A stretch of DNA of 64,000 nt, from contig NZ_JABWRD020000003.1 of NCBI RefSeq assembly GCF_014268785.2, positions 310,001-374,000 on the forward strand. The letters run 5' to 3'. The position numbers were made by a program, and so were the translations under genes. The DNA is from Pseudomonas shirazensis (lineage in GTDB: Bacteria; Pseudomonadota; Gammaproteobacteria; Pseudomonadales; Pseudomonadaceae). The notes beneath the pieces are model-generated. The model was not told the DNA's origin, searched no databases, and was given only the letters and a program-made list of their open reading frames with translations. This document shows, piece by piece, positions 43,653-52,952 of this stretch. Position 1 is the stretch's first letter, and the number at the start of each line of letters is the position of its first letter.

Positions 43653-46040
43653 ATGAAGCGAATGCGTCGCCTGTTGGTTATCGGCTGCCTGTGCCTGCCC
43701 TTGATCGCCCTGGCACGGCCCGCTGCGGTGCCGACGGTGGCGCTGGAGCCGGTTCAGCAACAATGGCTGGAGGAGCACCGCAGCCTGCGCGTGGGCCTGG
43801 TGCTGCAGGCGCCTTATGCGCAGTTCGACCGGCGCCTGCAGCAGCTGTATGGGGCCAACGTCGAACTGGTCAGCTGGCTGGCGCAGGCGCTCGGGCTGGA
43901 CCTGACCTGGCGCAATTTCGCTGACCAGGCAGCGCTTGAACATGCCCTCAAGGCTGGTGAGATCGACTTCGCCCCAGGCCTCACGCAGACCCCGGCCAGC
44001 CTGCGCCTGTGGCTGTTCAGCGACCCGTACATGCGCGTGCCGCAGCTGGTGGTCGGGCCGCGCAGCGGCGCGGTGGCGGTCGAACTGGAAAAGCTTGAGC
44101 CCAGCGAACGGATAGTGGTGCGCATGCCCAGCCCGCTGGCCGAATACCTGCGCAGTAACTACACCCACCTCAACCTGCAAGGCGTGCCCAACGAGCGGCA
44201 GGCGTTGCAAGCCCTGCTCGGGGCGCAGGCGAGCTTTGCTGTGGTCGACGAAGCGCAGCTCAGCCGCCTGTCGCGCGAAAGCGAGTTCAGCGATCTCGTC
44301 GTGGTCGGTGACATCGGCTTGCCGCAACTGCTGCGGATCGGTTCGCGGCGTGACTGGCCGCTGTTGGCCGATGTGCTCGAGCGCGGGCTACAAGCGATGC
44401 CGGCCAAGCAGCTGGAGCAATTGCACCAGCGCTGGCTGCAGCCCAAGTACCCGCGCTTGAGCGAGAGCGCGGGTTTCTGGCAGAACCTGGCGCTGTTGTT
44501 TGGGCTGCTGTTGCTGTGTGCCATCGCCACCTTGCTCTGGCAGCGCCGTGAGCAGCGCCAGCTGGAACGCAGCTTGTTGCAGGCGCGCGAAGCGTTGGCC
44601 GAGCGCCACGGCCGCGAACAGGCACTGCGCCTGAGCCAGTTTTCCATCGACCACAGCACCGTCGGTATCCTCTGGATCAACTGGGACAGCCATGTGCGCT
44701 ACGCCAACCACGCGGCCGAGGGCATGCTTGGCTACGCCGAAGGGCAACTGCTGGACCGGCCGCTGCGTGACTTCGAGCCCAACCTGGACATGGACCGTTG
44801 GCTGGAGCTGTGGCGCCGGGTGCGGGCTGGCAACGGCGGCGCCGAGCAATTCGAGAGTCAGTGCCGGTGTGCCGATGGCAGCGTGTTGCCGGTCGATCTG
44901 TCGCTGAGTTTTTTGCGCTTTCGCGATGCTGAATACCTGGTGATGTTTCTCACCGATGTCACCGAGCGCCGGCGCACCGTGGCGGCCCTGCGCGAAAGCG
45001 AAGCGCAGCTCAAGGGCATTGCCGGCAACGTACCGGGGCTGGTGTTTCGGCTCGAACGCAACCCTGCTGCCGGCGAGCTGGAATTCCCCTATATCAGCGA
45101 GGGTAGCGAAGCCCTGGTTGGCTACACTCCGGCAGCCATCCAGCATCCGCAGATGGGCTTGCGCAACCTGGTCCATCCGGATGACCGCAGTGATTATCAC
45201 CGGGTCCAGGACCTGGCTCTGGCCAACAATCAGGACTGGTCGTGGCAGGGGCGCATCGTCACCCGCCAGGGCGATCAGCGCTGGGCTGACATCAAGGCCA
45301 GTACCCGGCGCCTGGCCGACGGGCGCGTGGTTTGGGATGGCGTGGTCTGGGACATCAGCCAGAGCAAACGCGCCGAGCTGGCCCTGGCCCGCTCCGAGGG
45401 GCAGTTGCGCGAGTTGTCTGCCCACCTTGAGAGCGTGCGCGAAGAAGAAAAGGCCCGCATTGCCCGCGAAGTGCATGATGAACTGGGGCAGATGCTGACC
45501 GTGCTCAAGCTCGAAGTGTCGATGTGCGAGCTGGCCTATGCCGAGCTCGACCCCGGCCTGCACGAGCGCCTGGCGAGCATGAAGCGCTTGATAGCGCAGT
45601 TGTTCCAGCTGGTGCGTGATGTCGCCACTGCCCTGCGCCCGCCGATCCTTGATGCCGGCATCGCCTCGGCCATTGAATGGCAGGCGCGCCGCTTCGAAGC
45701 GCGCACGCAGATACCGTGTCTGGTGCAGGTGCCGGATAATCTGCCAGCATTGAGTGATGCCAAGGCCACCGGGCTGTTTCGGATACTGCAGGAGGCGCTG
45801 ACCAACGTGATGCGCCATGCCCAGGCGCACACCGTGCAGATCGAGCTGCTGCGCACTGGCAGCACCCTGCGCCTGAGTGTGATCGATGACGGTGTCGGTT
45901 TTTGCCCAGATCAACCCAGGCCGACCTCGTTTGGCCTGGTCGGTATGCGTGAGCGGGTATTGATGCTGGGTGGCAGCATGACCCTGGACAGTGAACCCGG
46001 CGAGGGCAGCAGCCTGAGCGTCAGTATCCCTCTGGATTAG
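43653..46040 (+). CDS. agtS: Sensor histidine kinase AgtS with periplasmic SBP domain
   Basis: 795 aa. Signal peptide, one SBP_bac_3 ligand domain (about 40-265), membrane helix (FWQNLALLFGLLLLCAIATLLW), two PAS domains (about 330-580), then a NarL-type HisKA_3 dimerisation helix with the phospho-acceptor in REVHDELGQ and a HATPase_c domain (ALTNVMRHAQAH, DDGVGF, GLVGMRERV). By gene order (upstream of agtR, agtABCD, rpe, gph, trpE) it matches AgtS of P. aeruginosa, which responds to 5-aminovalerate and GABA; ligand specificity here is inferred from that synteny. The response regulator gene follows after 9 nt. Confidence 0.9.
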   Translation: MKRMRRLLVIGCLCLPLIALARPAAVPTVALEPVQQQWLEEHRSLRVGLVLQAPYAQFDRRLQQLYGANVELVSWLAQALGLDLTWRNFADQAALEHALKAGEIDFAPGLTQTPASLRLWLFSDPYMRVPQLVVGPRSGAVAVELEKLEPSERIVVRMPSPLAEYLRSNYTHLNLQGVPNERQALQALLGAQASFAVVDEAQLSRLSRESEFSDLVVVGDIGLPQLLRIGSRRDWPLLADVLERGLQAMPAKQLEQLHQRWLQPKYPRLSESAGFWQNLALLFGLLLLCAIATLLWQRREQRQLERSLLQAREALAERHGREQALRLSQFSIDHSTVGILWINWDSHVRYANHAAEGMLGYAEGQLLDRPLRDFEPNLDMDRWLELWRRVRAGNGGAEQFESQCRCADGSVLPVDLSLSFLRFRDAEYLVMFLTDVTERRRTVAALRESEAQLKGIAGNVPGLVFRLERNPAAGELEFPYISEGSEALVGYTPAAIQHPQMGLRNLVHPDDRSDYHRVQDLALANNQDWSWQGRIVTRQGDQRWADIKASTRRLADGRVVWDGVVWDISQSKRAELALARSEGQLRELSAHLESVREEEKARIAREVHDELGQMLTVLKLEVSMCELAYAELDPGLHERLASMKRLIAQLFQLVRDVATALRPPILDAGIASAIEWQARRFEARTQIPCLVQVPDNLPALSDAKATGLFRILQEALTNVMRHAQAHTVQIELLRTGSTLRLSVIDDGVGFCPDQPRPTSFGLVGMRERVLMLGGSMTLDSEPGEGSSLSVSIPLD

Positions 46041-46049
46041 GAGACAAGC

Positions 46050-46679
46050 GTGATTCGAGTGCTGGTGGCAGAAGACCACACCATTGTCCGCGAGGGCATC
46101 AAGCAACTGATCGGTCTGGCCAAGGACATGCAGGTGGTGGCCGAGGCGGGCAATGGCGAGCAGTTGCTGGATGCATTGCGCCACACCCCGTGCGAAGTGG
46201 TTTTGCTGGATATTTCCATGCCGGGGGTCAATGGCCTAGAGGCGATCCCGCGCATCCGCGCACTGAACAACCCGCCGGCAATTCTCATGCTGTCGATGCA
46301 TGACGAGGCGCAAATGGCTGCGCGGGCGTTGAAGGCAGGCGCCGCCGGCTACGCGACCAAGGACAGCGACCCGGCGCTGTTGTTGACGGCCATCCGCAGA
46401 GTGGCGGGAGGAGGGCGCTACATCGACCCGGCGCTGGCTGACCGGATGGTGTTCGAGGTCGGCCTGACCGACACCCGGCCGCTGCATACGCTGCTGTCGG
46501 AGCGCGAGTTTTCGGTGTTCGAGCGCCTTGCCCAGGGCGCCAACGTCAATGACATCGCGCTGCAGCTGGCGCTGTCGAGCAAGACCATCAGCACCCACAA
46601 AGCGCGGCTGATGCAGAAGCTCAAGGTCAACTCCTTGGCCGAGCTGGTGAAGTACGCCATGGAGCACAAGCTGGTGTAA
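46050..46679 (+). CDS. agtR: NarL/LuxR-family response regulator AgtR
   Basis: 209 aa with a GTG start. AGGAG overlaps the agtS stop. The receiver domain has Asp8-Glu9 acid pocket residues (VAEDH), phospho-acceptor Asp54 in LLDISMPG and Lys109-type KDSDP. The LuxR-type helix-turn-helix is NDIALQLALSSKTISTHKARLMQKL. It likely activates agtABCD, which starts 282 nt downstream, and a 7-bp inverted repeat lies in that gap. Confidence 0.92.
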   Translation: MIRVLVAEDHTIVREGIKQLIGLAKDMQVVAEAGNGEQLLDALRHTPCEVVLLDISMPGVNGLEAIPRIRALNNPPAILMLSMHDEAQMAARALKAGAAGYATKDSDPALLLTAIRRVAGGGRYIDPALADRMVFEVGLTDTRPLHTLLSEREFSVFERLAQGANVNDIALQLALSSKTISTHKARLMQKLKVNSLAELVKYAMEHKLV

Positions 46680-46684
46680 CTGTT

Positions 46685-46703
46685 CTGCCGACGACGTCGG
46701 CAG
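46685..46703 (+). terminator. Hairpin after agtR
   Basis: Perfect 8-bp inverted repeat CTGCCGAC-GAC-GTCGGCAG five nt after the agtR stop. No T tract follows, so termination strength is uncertain. Confidence 0.5.
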
Positions 46704-46835
46704 TCACCCGCGCACCTGACACTGCGAGCAGCGCATGCGGCACGTGCCGCGCTCAAGGACGCGGCTGCCTGGTACTCACGACCTCCCTGGCGCAGTCGCA
46801 CAGCTACCGAAATGCCTATCTAATAACGCCATCCG

Positions 46836-46853
46836 TGTAGGGCGATCCCTACA
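46836..46853 (+). promoter_or_regulatory. Candidate AgtR binding site upstream of agtABCD
   Basis: Inverted repeat TGTAGGG-CGAT-CCCTACA about 110 nt before the agtA start in an otherwise gene-free 282-nt gap. NarL-family regulators commonly bind short inverted heptamers. Assignment to AgtR is inference. Confidence 0.5.
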
Positions 46854-46961
46854 GGCAATCTTCCAAGGGGATGATGGCATTCTCTCAGCGGCCCCGATTT
46901 GCCGGCAATTGCGCCTTGTCTAAGCTTCTCTCACGCAGTCATCCAACAAAAAGGTGCAGGC

Positions 46962-48086
46962 ATGAGCGAGGCGAATTCGAACACTGCCAGCGGCGACACG
47001 CTGGTCAGTTTCCGTGGTGTGCAGAAGAGCTACGACGGCGAGTCGTTGATCGTCAAAGACCTCAATCTGGACATCCGCAAGGGCGAGTTCCTGACCTTGC
47101 TCGGCCCGTCCGGCTCGGGCAAGACCACCAGCCTGATGATGCTGGCCGGTTTTGAAACCCCCACCGCCGGCGAAATCCTCCTCGGTGGGCGCTCGATCAA
47201 CAACGTGCCACCGCATAAGCGCGATATCGGCATGGTGTTCCAGAACTACGCATTGTTCCCGCACATGACCGTCGCCGAGAACCTTGCCTTCCCCCTGAGC
47301 GTGCGCAACCTGAGCAAGACCGACATCAGCGAGCGGGTCAAGCGCGTGCTTGGCATGGTTCAGCTCGACGCCTTCGCCCAGCGCTACCCCGGTCAGCTCT
47401 CCGGCGGCCAGCAGCAACGGGTGGCATTGGCTCGTGCTCTGGTTTTCGAGCCGCAGCTGGTGCTGATGGACGAACCGCTCGGGGCGCTGGACAAACAACT
47501 GCGTGAGCACATGCAGATGGAGATCAAGCACATTCACCAGCGCCTGGGTGTGACCGTGGTCTACGTCACCCACGACCAGAGCGAAGCACTGACCATGTCT
47601 GACCGGGTGGCAGTGTTCCATCAGGGCGAAATTCAGCAGATCGCCGACCCGCGCACCCTCTATGAAGAGCCGCGCAATACCTTCGTCGCCAACTTCATCG
47701 GTGAAAACAACCGCCTCAGCGGCACCTTGCTGGCGCGCAATGGCGAGCGCTGCCAGGTGCAGCTGGCGCGGGGCGAGAAGGTCGAGGCGTTGGCGGTGAA
47801 TGTCGGCCAGGCGGGCGATCCGGTGACCTTGTCGATCCGCCCCGAGAGGGTCCGCCTCAATGGCCACAGCGAGCACTGCGCCAACCGATTCTCCGGCCGC
47901 GTGGCCGAGTTCATCTATCTGGGCGACCACGTACGGGTGCGTCTGGAAGTCTGCGGCAAGGGCGACTTCTTCGTGAAGCAGCCGATTGCCGAACTCGACC
48001 CGGCCCTGGCCGTGGGCGATGTGGTACCGCTGGGCTGGGAAGTCGAACACGCCCGCGCGCTCGATCCGATTGCCGAAGCCCATTGA
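46962..48086 (+). CDS. agtA: ABC transporter ATPase AgtA
   Basis: 374 aa from the ATG at 46962 (AAGGTG upstream); the longer frame lacks a ribosome site. Walker A GPSGSGKTT, signature LSGGQQQR and Walker B LVLMDEPLGALD are intact, followed by a C-terminal TOBE domain, as in PotA-type ATPases. It energises uptake through AgtC-AgtD. By synteny with P. aeruginosa the substrates are 5-aminovalerate and GABA; by sequence alone a polyamine transporter would be called. Confidence 0.9.
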   Translation: MSEANSNTASGDTLVSFRGVQKSYDGESLIVKDLNLDIRKGEFLTLLGPSGSGKTTSLMMLAGFETPTAGEILLGGRSINNVPPHKRDIGMVFQNYALFPHMTVAENLAFPLSVRNLSKTDISERVKRVLGMVQLDAFAQRYPGQLSGGQQQRVALARALVFEPQLVLMDEPLGALDKQLREHMQMEIKHIHQRLGVTVVYVTHDQSEALTMSDRVAVFHQGEIQQIADPRTLYEEPRNTFVANFIGENNRLSGTLLARNGERCQVQLARGEKVEALAVNVGQAGDPVTLSIRPERVRLNGHSEHCANRFSGRVAEFIYLGDHVRVRLEVCGKGDFFVKQPIAELDPALAVGDVVPLGWEVEHARALDPIAEAH

Positions 48087-48126
48087 AGGCTCGCTTAACC
48101 AACCCTGTACTGTGGAGAGAATAATA

Positions 48127-49164
48127 ATGCGCAAGCAGTTGAAACTGACCGCCGTGGCCCTCGGCCTGTTCGCCGCCAGCCAGGCCATGGCCGCCGCAGA
48201 CCTGACCGTGGTGTCGTTCGGTGGTGCCAACAAGGCCGCCCAGGTCAAAGCCTTCTACGAGCCGTGGGAAAAGGCCGGCAAGGGCAAGATCATCGCCGGG
48301 GAGTACAACGGTGAAATGGCCAAGGTCAAAGCCATGGTCGATACCAAGAGCGTGTCGTGGAACCTGGTCGAAGTCGAATCGCCGGAGCTAGCCCGTGGTT
48401 GCGACGAGGGCCTGTTCGAGGAAATCGATCCCGCTCAGTTCGGTAACGAGGCGGACTACGTCAAAGGCGCTATTCAGCCTTGCGGTGTCGGCTTCTTCGT
48501 CTGGTCCACGGTGCTGGCCTACAACGCCGACAAACTCAAGACCGCACCAACCAGCTGGGCTGATTTCTGGGATACCAAGCAGTTCCCGGGCAAGCGCGGC
48601 CTGCGCAAAGGTGCCAAGTACACCCTTGAGTTCGCGTTGATGGCCGACGGTGTTGCGCCCAAGGACGTCTACAAGGAACTGGCGACCAAAGCCGGTCAGG
48701 ATCGCGCCTTCAAAAAGCTCGATCAGCTCAAACCGAGCATTCAGTGGTGGGAAGCCGGCGCCCAGCCGCCGCAGTACCTTGCCTCTGGCGACGTAGTGAT
48801 GAGCTCGGCCTACAACGGTCGCATCGCTGCCGTGCAGAAAGAAAGCAACCTCAAGGTGGTATGGAACGGCGGCATCTACGACTTTGACGCCTGGGCCATT
48901 CCTAAAGGCGCGAAGAACAGCAAAGAGGCGAAGGACTTCATCGCCTTCAGCGTTGCGCCCGAGCAGCAGAAGACCTATTCGCAAAACATTGCCTACGGTC
49001 CGGCCAATTCCAAGGCGGTCGCGCTGCTGGCGGATGACGTGAAGAAAGACATGCCGACCACGCCTGAAAACATCGCCAACCAGGTGCAGATCGACGTGGC
49101 CTTCTGGGCTGACAACAGCGAGCAGCTGGAGCAACGCTTCAACGCCTGGGCGGCGAAGAAGTAA
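48127..49164 (+). CDS. agtB: Periplasmic binding protein AgtB
   Basis: 345 aa. The signal peptide MRKQLKLTAVALGLFAASQA is followed by the mature start ADLTVVSFGGANKAAQ, typical of PotD-type SBP_bac_8 proteins. WNGGIYDFDAWAIPKGAKN is part of the ligand pocket region. It captures substrate for the AgtCD permease. GGAGAG lies before the ATG. A 10-bp hairpin after the stop may stabilise this mRNA segment so the binding protein is made in excess. Confidence 0.9.
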   Translation: MRKQLKLTAVALGLFAASQAMAAADLTVVSFGGANKAAQVKAFYEPWEKAGKGKIIAGEYNGEMAKVKAMVDTKSVSWNLVEVESPELARGCDEGLFEEIDPAQFGNEADYVKGAIQPCGVGFFVWSTVLAYNADKLKTAPTSWADFWDTKQFPGKRGLRKGAKYTLEFALMADGVAPKDVYKELATKAGQDRAFKKLDQLKPSIQWWEAGAQPPQYLASGDVVMSSAYNGRIAAVQKESNLKVVWNGGIYDFDAWAIPKGAKNSKEAKDFIAFSVAPEQQKTYSQNIAYGPANSKAVALLADDVKKDMPTTPENIANQVQIDVAFWADNSEQLEQRFNAWAAKK

Positions 49165-49174
49165 CTGCGCCCTC

Positions 49175-49200
49175 GGAGCGCCGGGTATCTCCGGCGCTCC
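49175..49200 (+). terminator. Strong hairpin between agtB and agtC
   Basis: Perfect 10-bp stem GGAGCGCCGG / CCGGCGCTCC with a 6-nt loop, followed by CCGTTTTCC. It lies 10 nt after the agtB stop and is probably a partial terminator or an mRNA-stabilising structure. Confidence 0.7.
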
Positions 49201-49227
49201 CCGTTTTCCAGATTTTCGGAGTTCGCC

Positions 49228-50475
49228 ATGGCCATTGCAGTGCCCCTGAACGAAGGCGCAGGTAAAAGCCTCAAACAGCGCCTCAAGCATGCCGAGCGGG
49301 TCAACCGCTGGAAGGCCCAGGCGTTGATCGCGCCGCTGGCGCTGTTTCTTCTGCTGGTGTTCCTGGTGCCGATTGCGGCGCTGTTGTTCAAGAGCGTGGC
49401 CAACCCCGAGGTGGTCGCCGGCCTGCCGCGCACCGTCGAGGCGGTCCAGCAGTGGGATGGCAAGAGCCTGCCTGGCGAACCGGTGTATCAGGCGCTGAGC
49501 CAGGACCTGGCCGAGGCGCGCAAGAACCAGACCCTCGGTGACCTTTCCAAGCGTTTGAACATGGAGCTGGCCGGTTACCGCAGCCTGCTGTCGAAGACTG
49601 CCCGGGCGCTGCCGTTCGCGAGCGAACCGGCTTCCTATAAGGAAGCACTGCAAAACCTGGATGAGCGTTGGGGCGATCCTGCCTACTGGCAGGCGATCCG
49701 CCGCAATACCAGCACCGTCACCCCCTATTACCTGCTGGCCTCGGTCGATCACCGCATCGATGACCTCGGTGAGATAGCCAAGGCCACGCCGGACCAGGCG
49801 ATCTACCTGGATATCTTCACCCGCACCCTGTGGATGGGTGTGGTCATCACCGTGATCTGCCTGCTGCTGGCTTACCCGTTGGCCTATCTGCTAGCCAACC
49901 TGCCAACCCGGCAGAGCAACCTGTTGATGATTCTCGTGCTGTTGCCGTTCTGGACCTCGATTCTGGTGCGGGTCGCTGCCTGGATCGTGCTGTTGCAGTC
50001 GGGCGGGTTGATCAACAGTGCGCTGATGGCGATGGGTATCATCGACGAGCCGTTGGAATTGGTGTTCAACCGCACCGGGGTGTACATCTCGATGGTGCAT
50101 ATCCTCCTGCCATTCATGATCCTGCCGTTGTACAGCGTCATGAAGGGCATCTCGCCGAGCTATATGCGCGCAGCGATTTCGCTGGGCTGCCATCCGTTCG
50201 CCAGTTTCTGGCGGGTGTACTTCCCGCAGACCTACGCAGGTATTGGCGCAGGTTGCCTGCTGGTGTTCATTCTGGCGATCGGCTACTACATCACCCCGGC
50301 GCTGCTCGGCAGCCCGAACGATCAAATGGTCAGCTACTTCGTGGCCTTCTACACCAACACCAGCATCAACTGGGGCATGGCCACCGCACTGGGCGGGCTG
50401 TTGCTGCTGGCAACCGTGCTGCTGTACCTGATCTATAGCTGGCTGGTCGGCGCCAGCCGCCTGCGTCTGAGCTGA
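49228..50475 (+). CDS. agtC: ABC transporter permease AgtC
   Basis: 415 aa, longer than typical PotB permeases (about 280-310) because of a periplasmic insert of about 150 residues between helix 1 (near 35-55) and helix 2 (near 205). The core has six further helices and the permease EAA-type loop (GISPSYMRAAISLGCHPFASF). It forms the channel with AgtD. Confidence 0.9.
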   Translation: MAIAVPLNEGAGKSLKQRLKHAERVNRWKAQALIAPLALFLLLVFLVPIAALLFKSVANPEVVAGLPRTVEAVQQWDGKSLPGEPVYQALSQDLAEARKNQTLGDLSKRLNMELAGYRSLLSKTARALPFASEPASYKEALQNLDERWGDPAYWQAIRRNTSTVTPYYLLASVDHRIDDLGEIAKATPDQAIYLDIFTRTLWMGVVITVICLLLAYPLAYLLANLPTRQSNLLMILVLLPFWTSILVRVAAWIVLLQSGGLINSALMAMGIIDEPLELVFNRTGVYISMVHILLPFMILPLYSVMKGISPSYMRAAISLGCHPFASFWRVYFPQTYAGIGAGCLLVFILAIGYYITPALLGSPNDQMVSYFVAFYTNTSINWGMATALGGLLLLATVLLYLIYSWLVGASRLRLS

Positions 50476-50486
50476 GGAGCCTTGTC

Positions 50487-51314
50487 ATGCTGAGCCCCTA
50501 TATGTCACCCATCGAGCGGGTGTGGTTCTACAGCCTGCGGATCCTCTGCGGCCTGATCCTGTTGTTCCTGGTGCTGCCGATACTGGTGATCATCCCGCTG
50601 TCGTTCAACAGCGGCAGCTTTCTGGTGTACCCGCTGCAGGGCTTTTCGCTGCACTGGTATCAGGACTTCTTCGCTTCGGCGGAGTGGATGCGCGCCCTGC
50701 GCAACAGCATCATCGTCGCCCCTGCGGCGACTGTGCTGGCAATGGTGTTCGGCACCCTGGCCGCGATTGGCCTGACCCGCGGCGACTTCCCCGGCAAGTC
50801 GTTGGTGATGGCCCTGGTGATCTCGCCGATGGTGGTGCCAGTGGTGATCATCGGTGTCGCGAGCTATTTGTTCTTTGCCCCGCTGGGCTTGGGCAACAGC
50901 TTCATCTCGTTGATCCTGGTGCACGCGGTGCTGGGCGTACCGTTTGTGATCATCACCGTGTCGGCCACCCTGCAGGGCTTCAACTACAACCTGGTGCGGG
51001 CCGCGGCCAGCCTCGGTGCCTCGCCGCTGACCGCGTTCCGTCGGGTGACCTTGCCGCTGATTGCCCCTGGGGTGATCTCGGGGGCATTGTTTGCCTTCGC
51101 CACCTCGTTCGATGAAGTGGTGGTCACGCTGTTTCTCGCCGGGCCTGAACAGGCAACCCTGCCGCGGCAGATGTTCAGCGGTATTCGCGAGAACCTGAGC
51201 CCGACCATCGCTGCGGCAGCGACCTTGCTCATCGCTTTCTCAGTGGTGCTGTTGCTGACCCTGGAATGGCTGCGTGGGCGCAGCGAAAAACTGCGTACAC
51301 AACAGCCAGAGTAA
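50487..51314 (+). CDS. agtD: ABC transporter permease AgtD
   Basis: 275 aa, PotC-type inner-membrane permease with six hydrophobic helices and the EAA loop NLVRAAASLGASPLTAFRRVTLPLI. It starts 11 nt after agtC and completes the transporter. A 10-bp hairpin follows. Confidence 0.92.
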   Translation: MLSPYMSPIERVWFYSLRILCGLILLFLVLPILVIIPLSFNSGSFLVYPLQGFSLHWYQDFFASAEWMRALRNSIIVAPAATVLAMVFGTLAAIGLTRGDFPGKSLVMALVISPMVVPVVIIGVASYLFFAPLGLGNSFISLILVHAVLGVPFVIITVSATLQGFNYNLVRAAASLGASPLTAFRRVTLPLIAPGVISGALFAFATSFDEVVVTLFLAGPEQATLPRQMFSGIRENLSPTIAAAATLLIAFSVVLLLTLEWLRGRSEKLRTQQPE

Positions 51315-51321
51315 CCTGCTG

Positions 51322-51349
51322 GCGCCAGCCCCCACCCTCGGGCTGGCGC
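51322..51349 (+). terminator. Hairpin after agtD
   Basis: GCGCCAGCCC / GGGCTGGCGC, a 10-bp stem with an 8-nt loop 7 nt after the stop. It has no T tract and separates the agt operon from rpe. Confidence 0.6.
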
Positions 51350-51437
51350 GCTGCAGCAGGATTGACACCAATCAGCCCCCATCCCGCGGGGCTGAGGTAC
51401 AATGCGCGCCACCGTGATTTCTGCCTACAGGTGCGCC

Positions 51438-52112
51438 ATGCAGCCCTACGCTATTGCCCCGTCCATTCTTTCTGCCGATTTCGCCCGCCTGGGTGAAGAC
51501 GTCGACAAGGTACTGGCCGCCGGCGCCGACATCGTCCACTTCGATGTAATGGACAACCACTATGTCCCCAACCTGACCATCGGCCCGATGGTGTGCAGCG
51601 CACTGCGCAAATACGGCGTCACCGCGCCGATCGATGTGCACCTGATGGTCAGCCCGGTCGACCGCATCATCGGCGACTTCATCGAAGCCGGCGCTACCTA
51701 CATCACCTTCCACCCGGACGCGACCACGCACATCGACCGCTCGCTGCAGTTGATTCGTGACGGCGGCTGCAAGGCTGGCCTGGTGTTCAACCCGGCTGCC
51801 GGTCTGGAGACCCTGAAGTACGTGATGGACAAGGTCGACATGATCTTGCTGATGAGCGTCAACCCAGGCTTCGGCGGGCAGAAGTTCATCCCTGGCACCC
51901 TCGACAAGCTGCGTGAAGCACGCGCGCTGATCGATGCCAGCGGGCGTGACATCCGCCTGGAGATCGACGGCGGCGTCAACGTCAACAATATCCGCGAGAT
52001 CACCGCTGCTGGCGCCGACACCTTTGTCGCCGGCTCGGCGATCTTCAATGCGCCGGACTACCAGGAAGTGATCGCCAAGATGCGCGCCGAAATGGCCCTG
52101 GCCCGCCCATGA
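51438..52112 (+). CDS. rpe: Ribulose-phosphate 3-epimerase
   Basis: 224 aa TIM barrel from the ATG at 51438. It interconverts ribulose-5-phosphate and xylulose-5-phosphate. IAPSILSADFARLGEDV, HFDVMDNHYVPNLT (metal ligands), MSVNPGFGGQKF and EIDGGVN are all present. It overlaps gph by 4 nt. Confidence 0.97.
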   Translation: MQPYAIAPSILSADFARLGEDVDKVLAAGADIVHFDVMDNHYVPNLTIGPMVCSALRKYGVTAPIDVHLMVSPVDRIIGDFIEAGATYITFHPDATTHIDRSLQLIRDGGCKAGLVFNPAAGLETLKYVMDKVDMILLMSVNPGFGGQKFIPGTLDKLREARALIDASGRDIRLEIDGGVNVNNIREITAAGADTFVAGSAIFNAPDYQEVIAKMRAEMALARP

Positions 52113-52927
52113 GCGGCTTCGAGCAGCTGTTCCCGGGGACGCTGCCCAAGTTGGTGATGTTCGATCTGGATGGCACGCTGATCGACTCTGTCCCCGACCT
52201 GGCTGCAGCGGTAGACCGCATGCTGCTCGAACTCGGTCGCCCGCCGGCCGGCCTTGAGGCGGTTCGCCACTGGGTCGGCAATGGCGCACCGGTACTGGTG
52301 CGCCGGGCACTGGCGGGAGGCCTTGACCACGGCACGGTTGACGACGCGCTGGCCGAGCATGGCCTGGCCCTGTTCATGGAGGCCTATGCCGAAAGCCATG
52401 AGCTCACCGTGGTCTACCCGGGCGTGCGCGACACCTTGCGCTGGCTGCACAAGCAAGGCGTGGAGATGGCGCTGATCACCAACAAGCCGGAGCGCTTTGT
52501 CGCGCCGCTGCTGGATCAGATGAAGATCGGTCGCTATTTCCGCTGGATCATTGGCGGCGACACCCTGCCACAGAAAAAACCTGACCCGGCGGCGTTGCTG
52601 TTCGTGATGAAAATGGCCGGGGTCAGCCCGGCGCAGGCGGTGTTCGTCGGCGATTCGCGCAGCGATGTGCTCGCTGCCAAAGCCGCCGGGGTGCAGTCGG
52701 TTGGCCTCAGCTATGGCTACAACCACGGCCGGCCAATCGAGGAAGAATCGCCCAGCCTGGTGATCAGTGATCTGCGCATCCTGTTGCCTGGTTGCGTAGT
52801 CACCGACACTGGGATAACGTTGGCCGACCTTCCAGCCTCCAAAGACAGAGAGTCCATCGTGGCGGTTATCGGCAAATACTGGATGAAAGTCATCAAGGCC
52901 CTGGCCCGTTGGCGTTGGCGCGCCTGA
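52109..52927 (+). CDS. gph: Phosphoglycolate phosphatase
   Basis: 272 aa HAD phosphatase that clears 2-phosphoglycolate. Motif I DLDGTLIDS (about 19-27), motif II ITNKPE, and motif IV GDSRSDVLAAKAAG are intact. The last 14 codons read MKVIKALARWRWRA and are also a good Trp leader peptide for trpE, so the 3' end of the gene has a second, regulatory use. The C-terminus is longer than in E. coli Gph (about 252 aa). Confidence 0.95.
   Translation: MSGFEQLFPGTLPKLVMFDLDGTLIDSVPDLAAAVDRMLLELGRPPAGLEAVRHWVGNGAPVLVRRALAGGLDHGTVDDALAEHGLALFMEAYAESHELTVVYPGVRDTLRWLHKQGVEMALITNKPERFVAPLLDQMKIGRYFRWIIGGDTLPQKKPDPAALLFVMKMAGVSPAQAVFVGDSRSDVLAAKAAGVQSVGLSYGYNHGRPIEEESPSLVISDLRILLPGCVVTDTGITLADLPASKDRESIVAVIGKYWMKVIKALARWRWRA
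52883..52927 (+). CDS. trpL: Candidate trp leader peptide nested in frame in gph
   Basis: In frame with gph, an ATG at 52883 gives MKVIKALARWRWRA and then TGA, with Trp codons at 52910 and 52916. A GTG at 52859, with GAGAG upstream, would give a 22-residue form containing a third Trp. A GC palindrome begins 10 nt after the stop, and trpE begins 69 nt after it. Attenuation of trpE has been reported in P. putida. Independent translation of the leader is not shown by sequence; the reading of gph's own ribosomes into this stretch could serve equally. Confidence 0.5.
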   Translation: MKVIKALARWRWRA

Positions 52928-52936
52928 CTTCTGCTC

Positions 52937-52952
52937 GCCGGCAGCTGCCGGC
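52937..52952 (+). promoter_or_regulatory. Attenuator-like palindrome before trpE
   Basis: Perfect palindrome GCCGGCAGCTGCCGGC, able to form a 6-bp GC stem. GGCG runs in the Trp-codon segment (52911-52920) could pair with its left side (CGCC), giving the alternative structures expected of an attenuator. The following T run is short, so a purely terminating role is uncertain. Confidence 0.45.
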
